This document shows positions 1 through 10,857 of a DNA stretch of 64,000 nucleotides, one piece after another. Positions within the stretch are counted from its first letter, which is position 1. The number at the start of each line of letters is the position of its first letter. Source of the DNA: Cunninghamia lanceolata (taxonomy: Eukaryota > Streptophyta > Pinopsida > Cupressales > Cupressaceae); assembly GCA_027924645.1 (NCBI GenBank), contig BSBN01001687.1, forward strand, positions 4,712,001 to 4,776,000. Direction: 5' to 3'. A model generated the notes under the pieces. That model made no database searches. It saw only the letters and a list, made by a program, of their open reading frames with translations, and was not told the DNA's origin. The translations under genes and the position numbers were made by a program.

Positions 1-650
1 TACTTCTTAGATTTGGAAGTCTTGTTTGATGTGTTGGCTTTTAAAGCAGTCTCGGTCTTCAACAAAACATCACCAACCTCTCTCATTTAAAAAGAAGTAA
101 ACTTTCCAAGCAACTAATCCTTTGTAAGCTTGTTCAAATCCATAAGTTCTTCAATTGTAGACACATTCTGACTATAGGATTTAGGTAGTGACCTAACAAT
201 CTTCAACACAACCTCTTTCTAATCAATAGTTCCTCCAAGACCTTTGATTCCATTAACCTTTTGCATGTAGATTGTTATGTTCTCATCATTACTCATCTTG
301 AGAGCTTCATACTTCACCTTCAGGTTCTGCAACTTGGCATTCTTCACTGATTCATCTCCTTCATATATACTTTTCAACTTGTCCCAGATCTCATAAGAAG
401 TTTTTAGATCCAAAACTTTCATCAACTCAGTGTTATATAAATCATTCAATAGGGAATCTCTAGTTTTTTCATTTAACTCATACTATTTGACTTCATCTTT
501 AGATGATGGACCACCTTTAGGAATAGCATACTTTGTTTCTGCCATCTTCCAAACACTATATCTAAGAGAAATGAGATGACTTTGCATCCATACCTTCTAG
601 AGAGCATAATCAGTTTCATCAAACTGTGGAATATCCTTCTTGTGCGCCAT
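1..650 (-). pseudogene. gag: Copia gag (N-terminal part), element A
   Basis: Start of a copia gag polyprotein, running off the left edge. The start codon is the CAT at 648-650 on the plus strand. The readable part (219-449) contains IWDKLKSIYEGDESVKNAKL and a following ENITIYMQKVN stretch, typical of the UBN2-type capsid domain of plant copia gag, which forms the virus-like particle. The frame is open in pieces only: stops fall upstream of 449 and downstream of 219. Its closest relatives in the window are the gag regions of G (37531) and K (50857), which share the EIWxKLKxxYEGD motif. It is non-functional. Confidence 0.8.
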
Positions 651-696
651 CCCTGATCTACCTTAAGTTGTTACGCTTTCTTCTGAGGAACCCTCA

Positions 697-708
697 CTTT
701 GATACCAA
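697..708 (-). promoter_or_regulatory. Primer binding site, element A
   Basis: The minus strand reads TGGTATCAAAG, one change from TGGTATCAGAGC, the copia site that pairs with initiator-Met tRNA. It lies two bases inside the LTR edge at 710. Confidence 0.75.
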
Positions 709-709
709 T

Positions 710-1042
710 TTTTGGAATGTACAAGAGAACTGAGAGGGGGGTGAATCAGTTGTAACCAAAACATAACTTCTTACATACATCAAAACATCAACCACTTAAT
801 CACTGTTACTATGATTTAACCATGAAAGGATGAAAAGGGAAACATAATCACATTCACAAATTCAACACATGAGACACCATATTTTTTACATGGAAAACCC
901 AATAAGGGAAAAACCATGGTGAGGGTTAACTCACAATATAAATGATATATCAAAGTTACAACAAGGCTCACTGCCTCAGGGCTCACTACCCAAGGACTCA
1001 CTATCCAGAATGCTCACTGCAATAGGCTCATTACTAAAAGAA
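710..1042 (-). repeat. 5' LTR of element A, part 1
   Basis: U5 end of the LTR. It starts TTTTGGAATG (the expected TG is mutated) and contains the U5 hairpin arms at 726-753. It also holds a cluster of CTCACTGCC-type short motifs at 963-1035 (GGCAGTGAG on the sense strand). The LTR resumes at 8362 after element B. Confidence 0.75.
1038..1042. repeat. Target-site duplication of B (left), AAGAA
   Basis: AAGAA immediately before the TG of B's left LTR; identical to 8357-8361. Confidence 0.9.
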
Positions 1043-3597
1043 TGTAGGAGTTCGGACAACACTGAGAGGAGGGGGTGAATTAGTGTTGTGTAGATTCTTG
1101 CAACTTATTATAACTTTTAATTTACAAGACTTAGAAAGAGAAAGTCATCAATGAACTATTACACATATATGTACAAGTTTGATAATGAAAATTATGAGCA
1201 GGACCACATAGAGATAAATCTTAACATAGAAGCAAAAACACACATAGAAGCATATCATTAACACAATAATTACTAGAGTGGAAAACCCTCTCTGGGTAGA
1301 AAAATGACTCAAAACTGCCTCACTGGCTTAATTGGAAAACATGCCTTACTGGCTACAATATGTATCTAGGAGCACCAACTCCAATACCAAACAGAAGCAC
1401 CCACACTGATATACCTCACTGGTAAACAAATAGGTCTCACTGACCAACAAGCCTCACTGGCTAATACAAGGCCTCACTGGCATACTGTGCCTCACTAGCA
1501 AACCAAATCACCAACAGATATAATAAACAAATCAGAGGGATACTCTATTTCCATTCGATACAAAACATATGTCTGTCAAATGCCCATTCTATTCAAAAAC
1601 AATCTGACATCCAGATACACTCAACAATCCTATGTACTGCATACTCTGTATGTTTCTTCTCTATCTTACCAGTCATTCCATCAATGCCCTAAAAAACAAT
1701 TTTATACAAGTTCAATGTCTTTTAACCTTTCATCTTCAGTATGATTCATCTCTATCCAATTATGAAGTTGCATCAAAATAACCCTTCATATTCTATGATT
1801 TGAAGAAAAAGATTTATGCTTGAGACCTTTCAATTTCCTTTTCTTCAACTCCCCTGCAAATAAAATCATAAAAAATTATTTTCATGGAGCCTTTTCCTTG
1901 CAAAAAAATCACATTATATCTCTCCAATCTCTGCATCTTCAATCTCTTCATATCAACCATGTTCACAACCTGCAAAAATTCTTCCAACCCTTTATATTCT
2001 GTGTACTCCAAAAACCTTTTTCAATTTCAATTAGATCAAAAGAAAATCTTTAATCAATTTTATCAATCACCAAAGCTCTTTGCAAATTCTTTGCATATTC
2101 CTGCAAAACAAACTCTTTATCTTCTCATCACTTTTTAATAATAATATCTTCCCCTAAACAAGGATTTCTTCTCTTTAGAAAAATGCTTTTATAAAGCTTC
2201 TATACCTTAACTGCTACAAGATATAAAAGATTAGAAAGAAATCCATTAAAAAATCTTCTAAAAACAATTATAGGAATCACCCAAAATATTCCTTTCCAAT
2301 CGGGCTCAAAGATAGCAATTAAAAAGAAAATAAACTGCAGTTATAAAAAAGTGACGTTCTAGTAACCGTCAAAAGGCAAGCTCCATAGAAGAGGAATCAA
2401 CTTTAAAATACCACCGTTGGATAGAGATATCGCGCCCTTCACAGATTCAAACTAAACCTTAGATTTAGGCTTTGGCGCCCATGCGCTTATTACTCCACCG
2501 ATGTTACCGGTCTACTAGAGAGAGGGGCCGGTAACCATCATGACTTGAGGACCCTCCAAACGGTATTATTTGAGTTATAAACCCGCTATTGAAAGTCATC
2601 AATCGTTTAAAACAAAAAGTACAAGTCCCACTTAGATGGGTAGAGAAGAATATGTTTTAGATACATAACAATTATCTTCTAAGCCTCCAACTTCAACCAT
2701 ACCTCCTTCTTGCATAGTATATAAACTTCCACTTCATTTCATGAACCAAGACTGATATCTAAAATATCAACCATGCTTTACCAACTGAACATTATCAACC
2801 AACATTACTTTGACCATCGGTGACAATACATATGAACTAGTATAACTCCCGTGATCACTTCTATCAATCCTTGATATATAGTATGCCACACAAAATGAAA
2901 CCAATCCTTATTGAAGAGAAAGTTAGACAACATGATGAAGGCTACTAAGATCAAATGATCAAGTCACTACCACTACAAGTCATCTGTAAAGATCATGACA
3001 AAAACAACACAACCTCCACTAAAGTAATATTGAAGATCCTACCATATCAAATGTATACCAAACCACACATGAAACCAATCCTTATTGTAGAGAATGCTAA
3101 ACCCACCAAGCATCTGAACTTCTGCATTACTCTGAATTTCTTGAGATCAACTCACAACTGAAGACTATGATATCAGATAAGATCAAAGCAATGCTAACAA
3201 CTTTATTGTGACAAATGTCATGAGATGAGCGCATCCTGAGAAGACTAATATGCCAAACAAGAACAACTGTCTCCAACACTAACAAGTTAGCATTACAAAC
3301 ACTATATTGTCTCTGCATATGTCATTTATATCAACTTGAGTTTTGTAATCAAAGAACCTTATCACTAACTCCAACTGATATCTACATCTGTATAGATTAC
3401 TTCAAACAAAGATCATTTCATTGCATGAGTTGATTACAAAACCTTACCATATGATAACAGAAAGAACACACAAGATGATGTAAACTCTACATAGGATGAT
3501 GTGAACTCCTGGTCCTCCTGATTTCCTGCAACAACTATGGCAACTTTACATCATCAACTGAACAAGCTTTTGACATCAATGACAACTCTTACCATCA
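1043..3597 (-). repeat. 3' LTR of element B (2,555 bp)
   Basis: Begins TGTAGGAG and ends ACCATCA. It matches 5965-8356 along its length, apart from a block at about 1681-1838 that is absent from the other copy. It contains the U5 hairpin (1056-1089) and about ten copies of a CCTCACTGGC-like motif between 1317 and 1500. Short open frames at 1820-2138 and 2955-3161 occur in both LTRs and look like chance ORFs. Confidence 0.9.
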
Positions 3598-3611
3598 ATC
3601 TCCCCCTTTGT
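3598..3611 (-). promoter_or_regulatory. Polypurine tract, element B
   Basis: The minus strand reads CAAAGGGGGAGATT directly against the 3' LTR, the standard copia plus-strand priming site. It sits inside the loop of an inverted repeat, CATCAATGACAA (3574-3585) and TTGTCATTGATG (3608-3619). Confidence 0.85.
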
Positions 3612-4796
3612 CATTGATGGCAAAACTTTATGATGCAATTTATCATTCTCCCCCTTTTTGACATCTGATGACAAAGACTATTATCTCCCCCTGAGAAAAT
3701 AACTCCACTAAAATATGTTAAATCTTGATCATAACAATTATAATCACATTGCATTATGAGCACCTTGAAGACATAAACTCCTGTTAACCTTTGAACAAGA
3801 ATGATTTATGATGATAACAATCTTAAAGCCAACATATGAAAAACCTTTTTGAACATCATTATCTTCTATTTCTGATACAAGACATACCTTTAACTTCCTT
3901 TGATGAAATACAAGATATCACCATCAACATCATAGCTTGAAGCTCATACCTAAAACCACTTCAAAACAAGAGCCACACAATTTGAAGAAACCTTTCTGAA
4001 CCATATTAATGAGGAAGATCAACAAAGAATATGTCAAATTATTGCACCAATAATCACTTCTAAATAAACATTCATTCTGCAACCAATCTATTCTTGCACA
4101 TCCTTTTTGACATGAAAAGAATGAAGACCATCCCGTTGTTCCTGCACATCTTTTTATAACACACTATCAAATCTGACATAACCATTATCAATACCTTTGG
4201 AAAAACAAATCAATTGACATCTTTCATTTTCAACTTCCTCAACCAACACATGCTAACATCTCAAGAGAACTTCTTGAGAATACCCAAGATCCATTATACA
4301 AATTAGCCTATTAAGATTACACAACCTTCACCATCAAGCTCTTCCTGTAACACCACTTTGCAAAAGCAAATGCAGGGACAAGAATATTAATTGACTCCTT
4401 CCATTTGTAACCTCCTTACCCCACATAATCAAATGTCCGAGCACCTTGAGAACATCCTAATTGATTTTGAACTTCCCAATCTCACTCACAAGAACCATGA
4501 CAACTCAATCTTTGTAAGTATTAACATGATATGACAAAGAAAAACCAAATCACTTAACTCTATCAAACTCTTTGTGCTTGGAACCCTTGAACATCTTATA
4601 TGCAATATGACATCACATTACAAACCACTGATCACCTATATCACTGTTACACATAAACAATATCAATATCAACGATGAATCCAAAACCAACAAAACAAGA
4701 TCATCAAAATGATAAACATCAAATGATCTTCTTCCTGAAACCTTTCGAGGATACTTGATAGAACATGAATAACTCCCCCTCACTTCATGCTCTCAT
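3612..4796 (-). other. Non-coding internal region of element B
   Basis: About 1.2 kb between ORF1 and the PPT with no frame longer than chance. Three further CTCCCCCT tracts (near 3648, 3687 and 4772) read AGGGGGAG on the sense strand and resemble extra polypurine tracts. No remnant of pol is recognisable. It could be a decayed ORF2 comparable with that of element E, but I see no sequence match. Confidence 0.6.
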
Positions 4797-5894
4797 TTAT
4801 CCAACTAATGATGTAACTTGTGCAAGATGCACAAGTTTATGATCCTTCTTGTCCTGACTTTCTTTTCTTTTCCAAACCTGTATAAACCTTTTCTTTTCTT
4901 TGCTCAAGGTATCTGCTCTAGATGTCTTCAATCTATTCTTGCAAAACTATGCCTTATGCCCAAGATTATGACACTTAAAGCATGTGACATTATAACCAAT
5001 GCCAAAAGTACTTCCATAATCATATCTTCCATGCATCCAACAGTCTCTTTGTATGTGACCAACTTGGTTACAGTAGTAACATATTGCACTAGAATTCTTA
5101 TTTGTCATTCTAGAAAGACTTTTGTTCTTATGCCACTCAACATTATTTTTGGCATAAGTCTTACAATTTCTAGCTCTATGACCATAGCTATGACAAGAAT
5201 AACAATATCCATGAAACTAAGAATAATTATACCTTATTGAATGGTATTGCCTAATAGGTGGAGGTCTGTTTGTTCTTCATCTTACATCATCAGGAGCTTT
5301 ATCTTTTGCTATCTTCTTGTCTTCCTTAGGAGCAGCAGGAGGATTTCTGACTTTGGAACACTCTCCTTCTTCAGTATTCTTTTCAAACAATAGATTCTTG
5401 TGCAACTTAGAGGATGCCTTTTCTAACTCCTTTCTTAAAGAAACTATTTCAGATTCATACTTTTCACAATCAACTTCTTTGACCTTTAGCTGATTATTGA
5501 CATCTTTTATTTTCTTAACTTCTACAATTTGAGCCTTCAAATCTATTATCTATTTTTCTGCATCTTGAAGGTTTGAAAGAATTTTTGTCTTGGATTCCTT
5601 TTCCTCTTGAAGTTGCAACTTTAACCTTTTGTTCTCCATTCTAAGTTTTTTAATTTCATCAAGGGCACAAATGAGCTCACCTTCCATATCAATCTCATAA
5701 TCATCTTCATTATTAATCTCAACAACAAAATTTTAATCAAGCTCTTGTCTTTTTACATTCATATTGAAGTCTTCCTTTTTATCAAAATTCTCAACTGCAG
5801 GATCATTCTTTTTGCTAGTCTTAACTGAGGCTTGTTTTTGATCATCATCAATCTTTTCTTTATTCAAGACCTTATTTCTATTCTTCTTTCCCAT
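4797..5894 (-). pseudogene. gag: Coiled-coil / zinc-knuckle Gag-like ORF1, element B
   Basis: Starts at the ATG at 5892-5894 (protein begins MGKKNRNK), 57 bases after the PBS, so the start is natural. The first 200 codons are charged and disordered, then heptad-like and rich in Lys, Glu and Leu (coiled coil, about 5277-5700). Three CCHC knuckles follow: CYSCHSYGHRARNC (5163-5207), CYYCNQVGHIQRDC (5039-5081) and CFKCHNLGHKA*FC (4941-4982), the last broken by a stop. Such knuckles bind RNA in Gag. The usual UBN2 capsid domain is absent. Two in-frame stops lie in the coiled-coil part, a stop separates it from the knuckles (frame change near 5270), and the product is inactive today. Element E has a similar protein. 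Confidence 0.75.
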
Positions 5895-5950
5895 GGTACT
5901 CCAAACACAGGATCTACCCGAGCCTATTAGACTTTAAAAAGGGAACCTAG

Positions 5951-5962
5951 GCTCTGATACCA
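5951..5962 (-). promoter_or_regulatory. Primer binding site, element B
   Basis: Exact TGGTATCAGAGC on the minus strand, two bases inside the 5' LTR, matching the 3' end of plant initiator-Met tRNA as in copia elements. Confidence 0.92.
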
Positions 5963-5964
5963 AT

Positions 5965-8356
5965 TGTAGGAGTCCGGACAACACTGAGAGGGGGGGTGAA
6001 TCAGTGTTGTGTAGATTCTTCCAACTTATTATAACTTTTAATTTACAAGACTCAGAAAGAGAAAGTCATCAATGAACTATTACACATATATGTACAAGTT
6101 TGATAATGAAAATTATGAGCAGGACCACACAGAGATAAATCTTAACATAGAAGCAAAAACACACATAGAAGCATATCATTAACACAAGAATTACTGGAGT
6201 GGAAAACCCTCTCTGGGTAGAAAAATGACTCAAAACTGCCTCACTGGCTTAACTGGAAAACATGCCTCACTGGCTACAATATGTATCTAGGAGCACCAAC
6301 TCCAATACCAAACAGAAGCACCCACACTAATATACCTCACTAGTAAACAAATAGGTCTCACTGACCAACAAGCCTCACTAGATAATACAAGGCCTCACTG
6401 GCATACTGTGCCTCATTGACAAACCAAATCACCAACAGATGTAATAAACAAATCAGAGGGATACTCTATTTCCATTCCATACAAAACATATGTCTGTCAA
6501 ATGCCCATTCTATTCAAAAACAATCTGACATCCGGATACACTCAACAATCCTATGTACTGCATACTCTATATGTTTCTTCTCTGTCTTACCAATCATTCC
6601 TTTTCTTCAACTCCCCTGCAAATAAAATCATAAAAAATTATTTTCATGGAGCCTTTTCCTTGCAAAAAAATCACATTATATCTCTCCAATCTCTGCATCT
6701 TCAATCTCTTCATATCAACCATGTTCACAACCTGCAAAAATTCTTCCAACCCTTTATATTCTGTGTACTCCAAAAACCTTTTTCAATTTCAATTAGATCA
6801 AAAGAAAATCTTTAATCAATTTTATCAATCACCAAAGCTCTTTGCAAATTCTCTGCATATTCCTGCAAAACAAACTCTTTATCTTCTCATCACTTTTTAA
6901 TAATAATATCTTCCCCTAAACAAGGATTTCTTCTCTTTAGAAAAATGCTTTTATAAAGCTTCTATACCTTAACTGCTACAAGATATAAAAGATTAGAAAG
7001 AAATCCATTAAAAAATCTTCTAAAAACAATTATAGGAATCACCCAAAATATTCCTTTCCAATCGGGCTCAAAGATAGCAATTAAAAAGCAAATAAACTGC
7101 AGTTATAAAAAAGTGACGTTCTAGTGACCGTCAAAAGGCAAGCTCCATAGAAGAGGAATCAAATTTAAAATACCACCGTTGGATAGAGATATCACACCCT
7201 TTGTAGATTCAAACTAAACCTTAGATTTAGGCTTTGGCGCCCATGCGCTTATTACTCCACCAATGTTACCGGTCTACTAGAGAGAGGGGCCGGTAACCAT
7301 CATGACTTGAGGACCCTCCAAATGGTCTTATTTGAGTTATAAACCCGCTATTGAAAGTCATCAATCATTTAAAACAAAAAGTGCAAGTCCCACTTAGACA
7401 GGTAGAGAAGAATATGTTTTAGATACATAACAATTATCTTCTAAGCCTCCAACTTCAACCATACCTCCTTCTTGCATAGTATATAAACTTCCACTTCATT
7501 TCATGAACCAAGACTAATATCTAAAATATCAACCATGCTTTACCAACTGAACATTATGAACCAACATTACTTTGACCATCGGTGACAATACATATGAACT
7601 AGTATAACTCCTGTGATCACTTCTATCAATCCTTAATATAGAGTATGCCACACAAAATGAAACCAATCCTTATTGTAGAGAAAGTCAGACAACATGATGA
7701 AGGCTATTGAGATCAAATGATCAAGTCACTACCACTACAAGTCATCTGTAAACATCATGACAAAAACAACACAACCTCCACTGAAGTAATATTGAAGATC
7801 CTACCATATCAAATGTATACCAAACCACACATGAAACCAATCCTTATTGTAGAGAATGCTAAACCCACCAAGCATCTGAACTTCTGCATTACTCTGAATT
7901 TCTTGAGATCAACTCACAACTAAAGACTATGATATCAGATAAGATCAAAGCAATGCTAACAACTTTATTGCAACAAATGTCATGAGATGAGCACATCCTG
8001 AGAAGACCAATATGCCAAACAAGAACAACTGTCTCCAACACTAACAAGTTAGCATTACAAACACTATATTGTCTTTGCATATGTCATTTATATCAACTTG
8101 AGTTTTGTAATCAAAGAACCTTATCACTAACTCCAACTGATATCTACATCTGTATAGATTACTTCAAACAAAGATCATTTCATTGCATGAGTTGATTACA
8201 AAACCTTACCATATGATAACAGAAAGAACACACAAGATGATGTAAACTCTACATAGGATGATGTGAACTCCTAGTCCTGATTTCCTGCAACAACTATGGC
8301 AACTTTACATCATCAACTGAACAAGCTTTTGACATCAATGACAACTCTTACCATCA
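5965..8356 (-). repeat. 5' LTR of element B (2,392 bp)
   Basis: Begins TGTAGGAGTCC and ends ACCATCA. It is close to 1043-3597 with scattered, mostly transition differences. It lacks about 158 bp that the other copy has at 1681-1838; the junction here is at about 6600. U5 hairpin arms are at 5978-6010. Confidence 0.9.
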
Positions 8357-8361
8357 AAGAA
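8357..8361. repeat. Target-site duplication of B (right), AAGAA
   Basis: AAGAA immediately after the terminal CA of B; identical to 1038-1042. Confidence 0.9.
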
Positions 8362-9518
8362 GACGCTCACTGTGAAAAGGGCTCACTGCTAGAAGTAGAA
8401 GAAGATAAAAGAAGATTATTACAATGAGAATAGATCTCACAGCAACCAAGGATCCACCACAAACTCAACTGAATCTACCGTAACCTCTCTACACCAAAAG
8501 TAGACTCTTTACTCTTCACTGTGACACACACACTTCACAAACTCATTTGGATCACACCTACAACAAATTATGCTTCTCATGTAGCCATGTCAACTATCTC
8601 AACAACTTCACTTAATTTTCCAATCATCTAACTCATATTTATACATCTACAATCTTGGAAACAATCTTCAAGGTCAGCACGAACAACAACCTTATCCAAT
8701 ATTCAAATTAGGTCTAGACCCAAACATTCTAGTATTTGAAAGGAATGAATGCAAACCACACCATACCTTATGTGGGACTCAAATGCAATCTCCCACATAA
8801 CAACATGCTTCCCCAAACTTGAAATCATAATCGTAAGTAGTGAAAAAAACTAGGTCAGCCAAAATTGGTGTTAATACTAAGACCTTGAGGAACACGCTTC
8901 AACCACGATCCAAATTACAATTTGCAGATCAATCAAAAAGTAGGAACATGATATAGAGACATGCATAAGCACATTATAATCACTAAGAGCTTTTGCACAA
9001 CCTTCAAATACTCATTCCAAAAGATTCTTCAAATTGAACCACTTAAACAATACTATCAACCACTATCATAAATAAAAGATTTCTTGTGGAGCACCAAATC
9101 ACAAACCACTTCAAATGAAGACACATAACATCATCCCAAATAGAACTCTAGAATTGCAAAGTATAAAACTTAAATGCAGAGAGATGCAGAGCAAAATACA
9201 TTCTCCTTATCACCATTGAACAAATAAAAAAATAGTTTTTACTCTGGTGAACAAAACTCACTCAAATATTCACACCAGAGGCTCATACTTGAAACATAGA
9301 AACCATAGACATCCCTTAATACAAATTCCAAACCACATACAAAGATATTCAATCTACAGGATATGCGGAGTAAAACACTGCACTATTCTGGGAGACATAA
9401 CAATTCTGCAATTGCACAACTTCTCAAACACTTGCTCAAACTCACCCAAACAACTTCCTTAGATGCTGACCTTAGGTGTTGACATCAATGAAAACACTTA
9501 TTCCTCATAATTGCAACA
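8362..9518 (-). repeat. 5' LTR of element A, part 2
   Basis: Continuation of A's LTR after element B. It opens with the same GCTCACTG motif cluster that ended at 1042, and ends TTGCAACA at 9518. The small frame at 9247-9462 lies inside the LTR and has no coding features. The last 60 bases hold TTGACATCAATGA, the U3 arm of the boundary hairpin seen in related elements. Confidence 0.75.
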
Positions 9519-9595
9519 TTGGTTACAAAGAAAATGTATGTGGATGAAAAGAACAGGTTATTAAGGACCCCTTAGTGTCTAATTCACACTAGTCT
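9519..9595 (+). pseudogene. Tat gypsy polyprotein fragment (element C, left piece)
   Basis: Seventy-seven bases of target DNA caught between elements A and D. Read from 9520 in the plus direction, the frame (GYKENVCG, stop, KEQVIKDPLV) continues, after removal of D and one AGTCT copy, into the frame that starts at 16635. It is therefore the region just upstream of reverse transcriptase in element C. The last five bases (9591-9595) are the left target-site duplication of D. Confidence 0.65.
9591..9595. repeat. Target-site duplication of D (left), AGTCT
   Basis: AGTCT immediately before the TG of D; identical to 16630-16634. Confidence 0.92.
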
Positions 9596-10843
9596 TGTTA
9601 GATTTAGAGCAGACAACTAAGAGGGGGGGTGAATCAGTTGTACAAAACTTCCTTCAATTAAACACTTAAATCCATTTTGTAATTTAGTAGCATAAAGATA
9701 AATCATTCATGAAACATAATGCATTTAAATCAAGAGCAGAAACATATTAACACACATGACACCAAGATTTTGACGTGGAAAACCCGGTTAAGGGAAAAAC
9801 CACAGGGCGATTAACCCAAGATTATATTCTCTGTTAGAAGAATAGAAAGAACAAAATGTCACATGCCAATTAGGGCTCACTGCCCGAGTACACTTCTCAT
9901 AAGAGGCTCACTGCCTACAAGAGACACACTGTCTATAAAATGATAAGTATCACATACTTGAACTGGAGAATAGCATCTTCACCATGCTTGAATCAGTTCC
10001 ATTTAAGTTCAATACTTCTGCTCTTCCTTTCAGTCTCCTCCTCGCTACTCCACTCACATCTCTACAAACACACTTTGAAATGACTTTACAATCCCTTATT
10101 TATACAAGACATCAACTTAGGAATAATCATCTAAGTCGACAAACAATTACAAGAACATCTGCAGGATGTGTAACTCATTCGGTCGACCAGTCTCATGAAG
10201 AACACCATCATCCGGAAGTTATTCTTCAAGTACAAGCTCCAACTCCAATGTGGACCACCAACACTAGCTAGACACGATCCAACTACCTTCACAAGATTGC
10301 CTAAATCACCAAAAACATCCACACTTCATCTACTTACTGAAATCCTTCTCTCCTTCATCCAAAATCTCAAGAACACGGTCTGTCATTATTGTCACAAAGG
10401 AATAGATACTTGTGGACCTTCAAACCATGAACCAATCAAGTTGACACTTCACAAAGACTTCCTCAACACTCCCTCAAATCCGCATAATAGGATAATGCAT
10501 TTCTAGATCTCACTGAACCTATCTGTAACACTTTGTCACCTCTGAACACCTGCTGGAACTGGTTTTACTTGAGCGGCCACAACTTCTTTAGAACTTCATG
10601 CAGACCTCTAAAATCTTTACTAGATCACCTTAAGACACATATCTACAAACCCTTTAAACCGCATCCTCTGATCCTCATCTTATCTTGGAATTTTACCTTA
10701 CTGTCTTCATTGTTCTTCTTTGTTCCTGATTAGGACTAATTTTCTTAATATCCTTAGCACTCAGCTCATCCAATCTTTTTCATTAATGCAATAGGGGTAT
10801 GTTGACATCAATGACAACACCGGTTAGGCCCATACTTGCAACA
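9596..10843 (-). repeat. 3' LTR of element D (1,248 bp)
   Basis: TGTTAGATTT to TTGCAACA. It contains the U5 hairpin (arms ACAACT 9613-9618 and AGTTGT 9636-9641), the GGCAGTGAG motif cluster (9872-9935 on this strand as CTCACTGCC) and the U3 arm CATCAATGACAA (10806-10817). Open frames at 9984-10506 are present in both LTRs in part and are not supported as genes. Confidence 0.93.
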
Positions 10844-10857
10844 ATCTCCCCCTTTGT
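10844..10857 (-). promoter_or_regulatory. Polypurine tract, element D
   Basis: The minus strand reads ACAAAGGGGGAGAT against the 3' LTR. It is enclosed by the inverted repeat CATCAATGACAA (10806) and TTGTCATTGATG (10854-10865). Confidence 0.88.

Larger units (their letters stand above)
1043..8356 (-). mobile_element. Element B: non-autonomous gag-only LTR retrotransposon
   Basis: Complete element of 7,314 bp with long LTRs (1043-3597 and 5965-8356, both TG...CA), copia PBS, PPT and a perfect 5-bp target-site duplication AAGAA. The internal region is only 2,367 bp, shorter than either LTR. It encodes one coiled-coil plus zinc-knuckle protein. No protease, integrase, reverse transcriptase or RNase H motif is visible in any frame. 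It fits the plant TR-GAG type, which moves using enzymes from autonomous copia elements; that dependence is inferred. It inserted into the LTR of element A, so it is younger than A. Confidence 0.88.
1..9518 (-). mobile_element. Element A: Ty1/copia retrotransposon, 5' end only, split by element B
   Basis: Minus-strand copia element whose 3' part lies left of the window. What remains is the start of gag, the primer binding site and one 5' LTR, which element B interrupts at 1043-8356. The LTR begins near 710 and ends with CA at 9518. The 77 bases between 9519 and 9595 belong to the target, a Tat gypsy element, so A inserted into C. The other LTR and the left target-site duplication are outside the window. 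Boundaries come from the PBS position and from alignment by eye with the related elements D, G and K. Confidence 0.8.

Noticed and set aside
963..1500. Regularly recurring CTCACTGCC / CCTCACTGGC units as a possible CRISPR array
   Set aside because: Units are 8-11 bases, irregularly spaced, inside LTRs of plant retrotransposons, with no spacer structure and no cas genes.
1820..2138. Overlapping plus-strand ORFs repeated at 6501-6900
   Set aside because: They lie in the two LTRs of element B and recur because the LTRs are duplicated; amino-acid content is low complexity and the frames have no family features.
10131..10322. Minus-strand 63-codon ORF in the D LTR
   Set aside because: No counterpart frame is maintained in the second LTR (15382-16629) and no motif is present.
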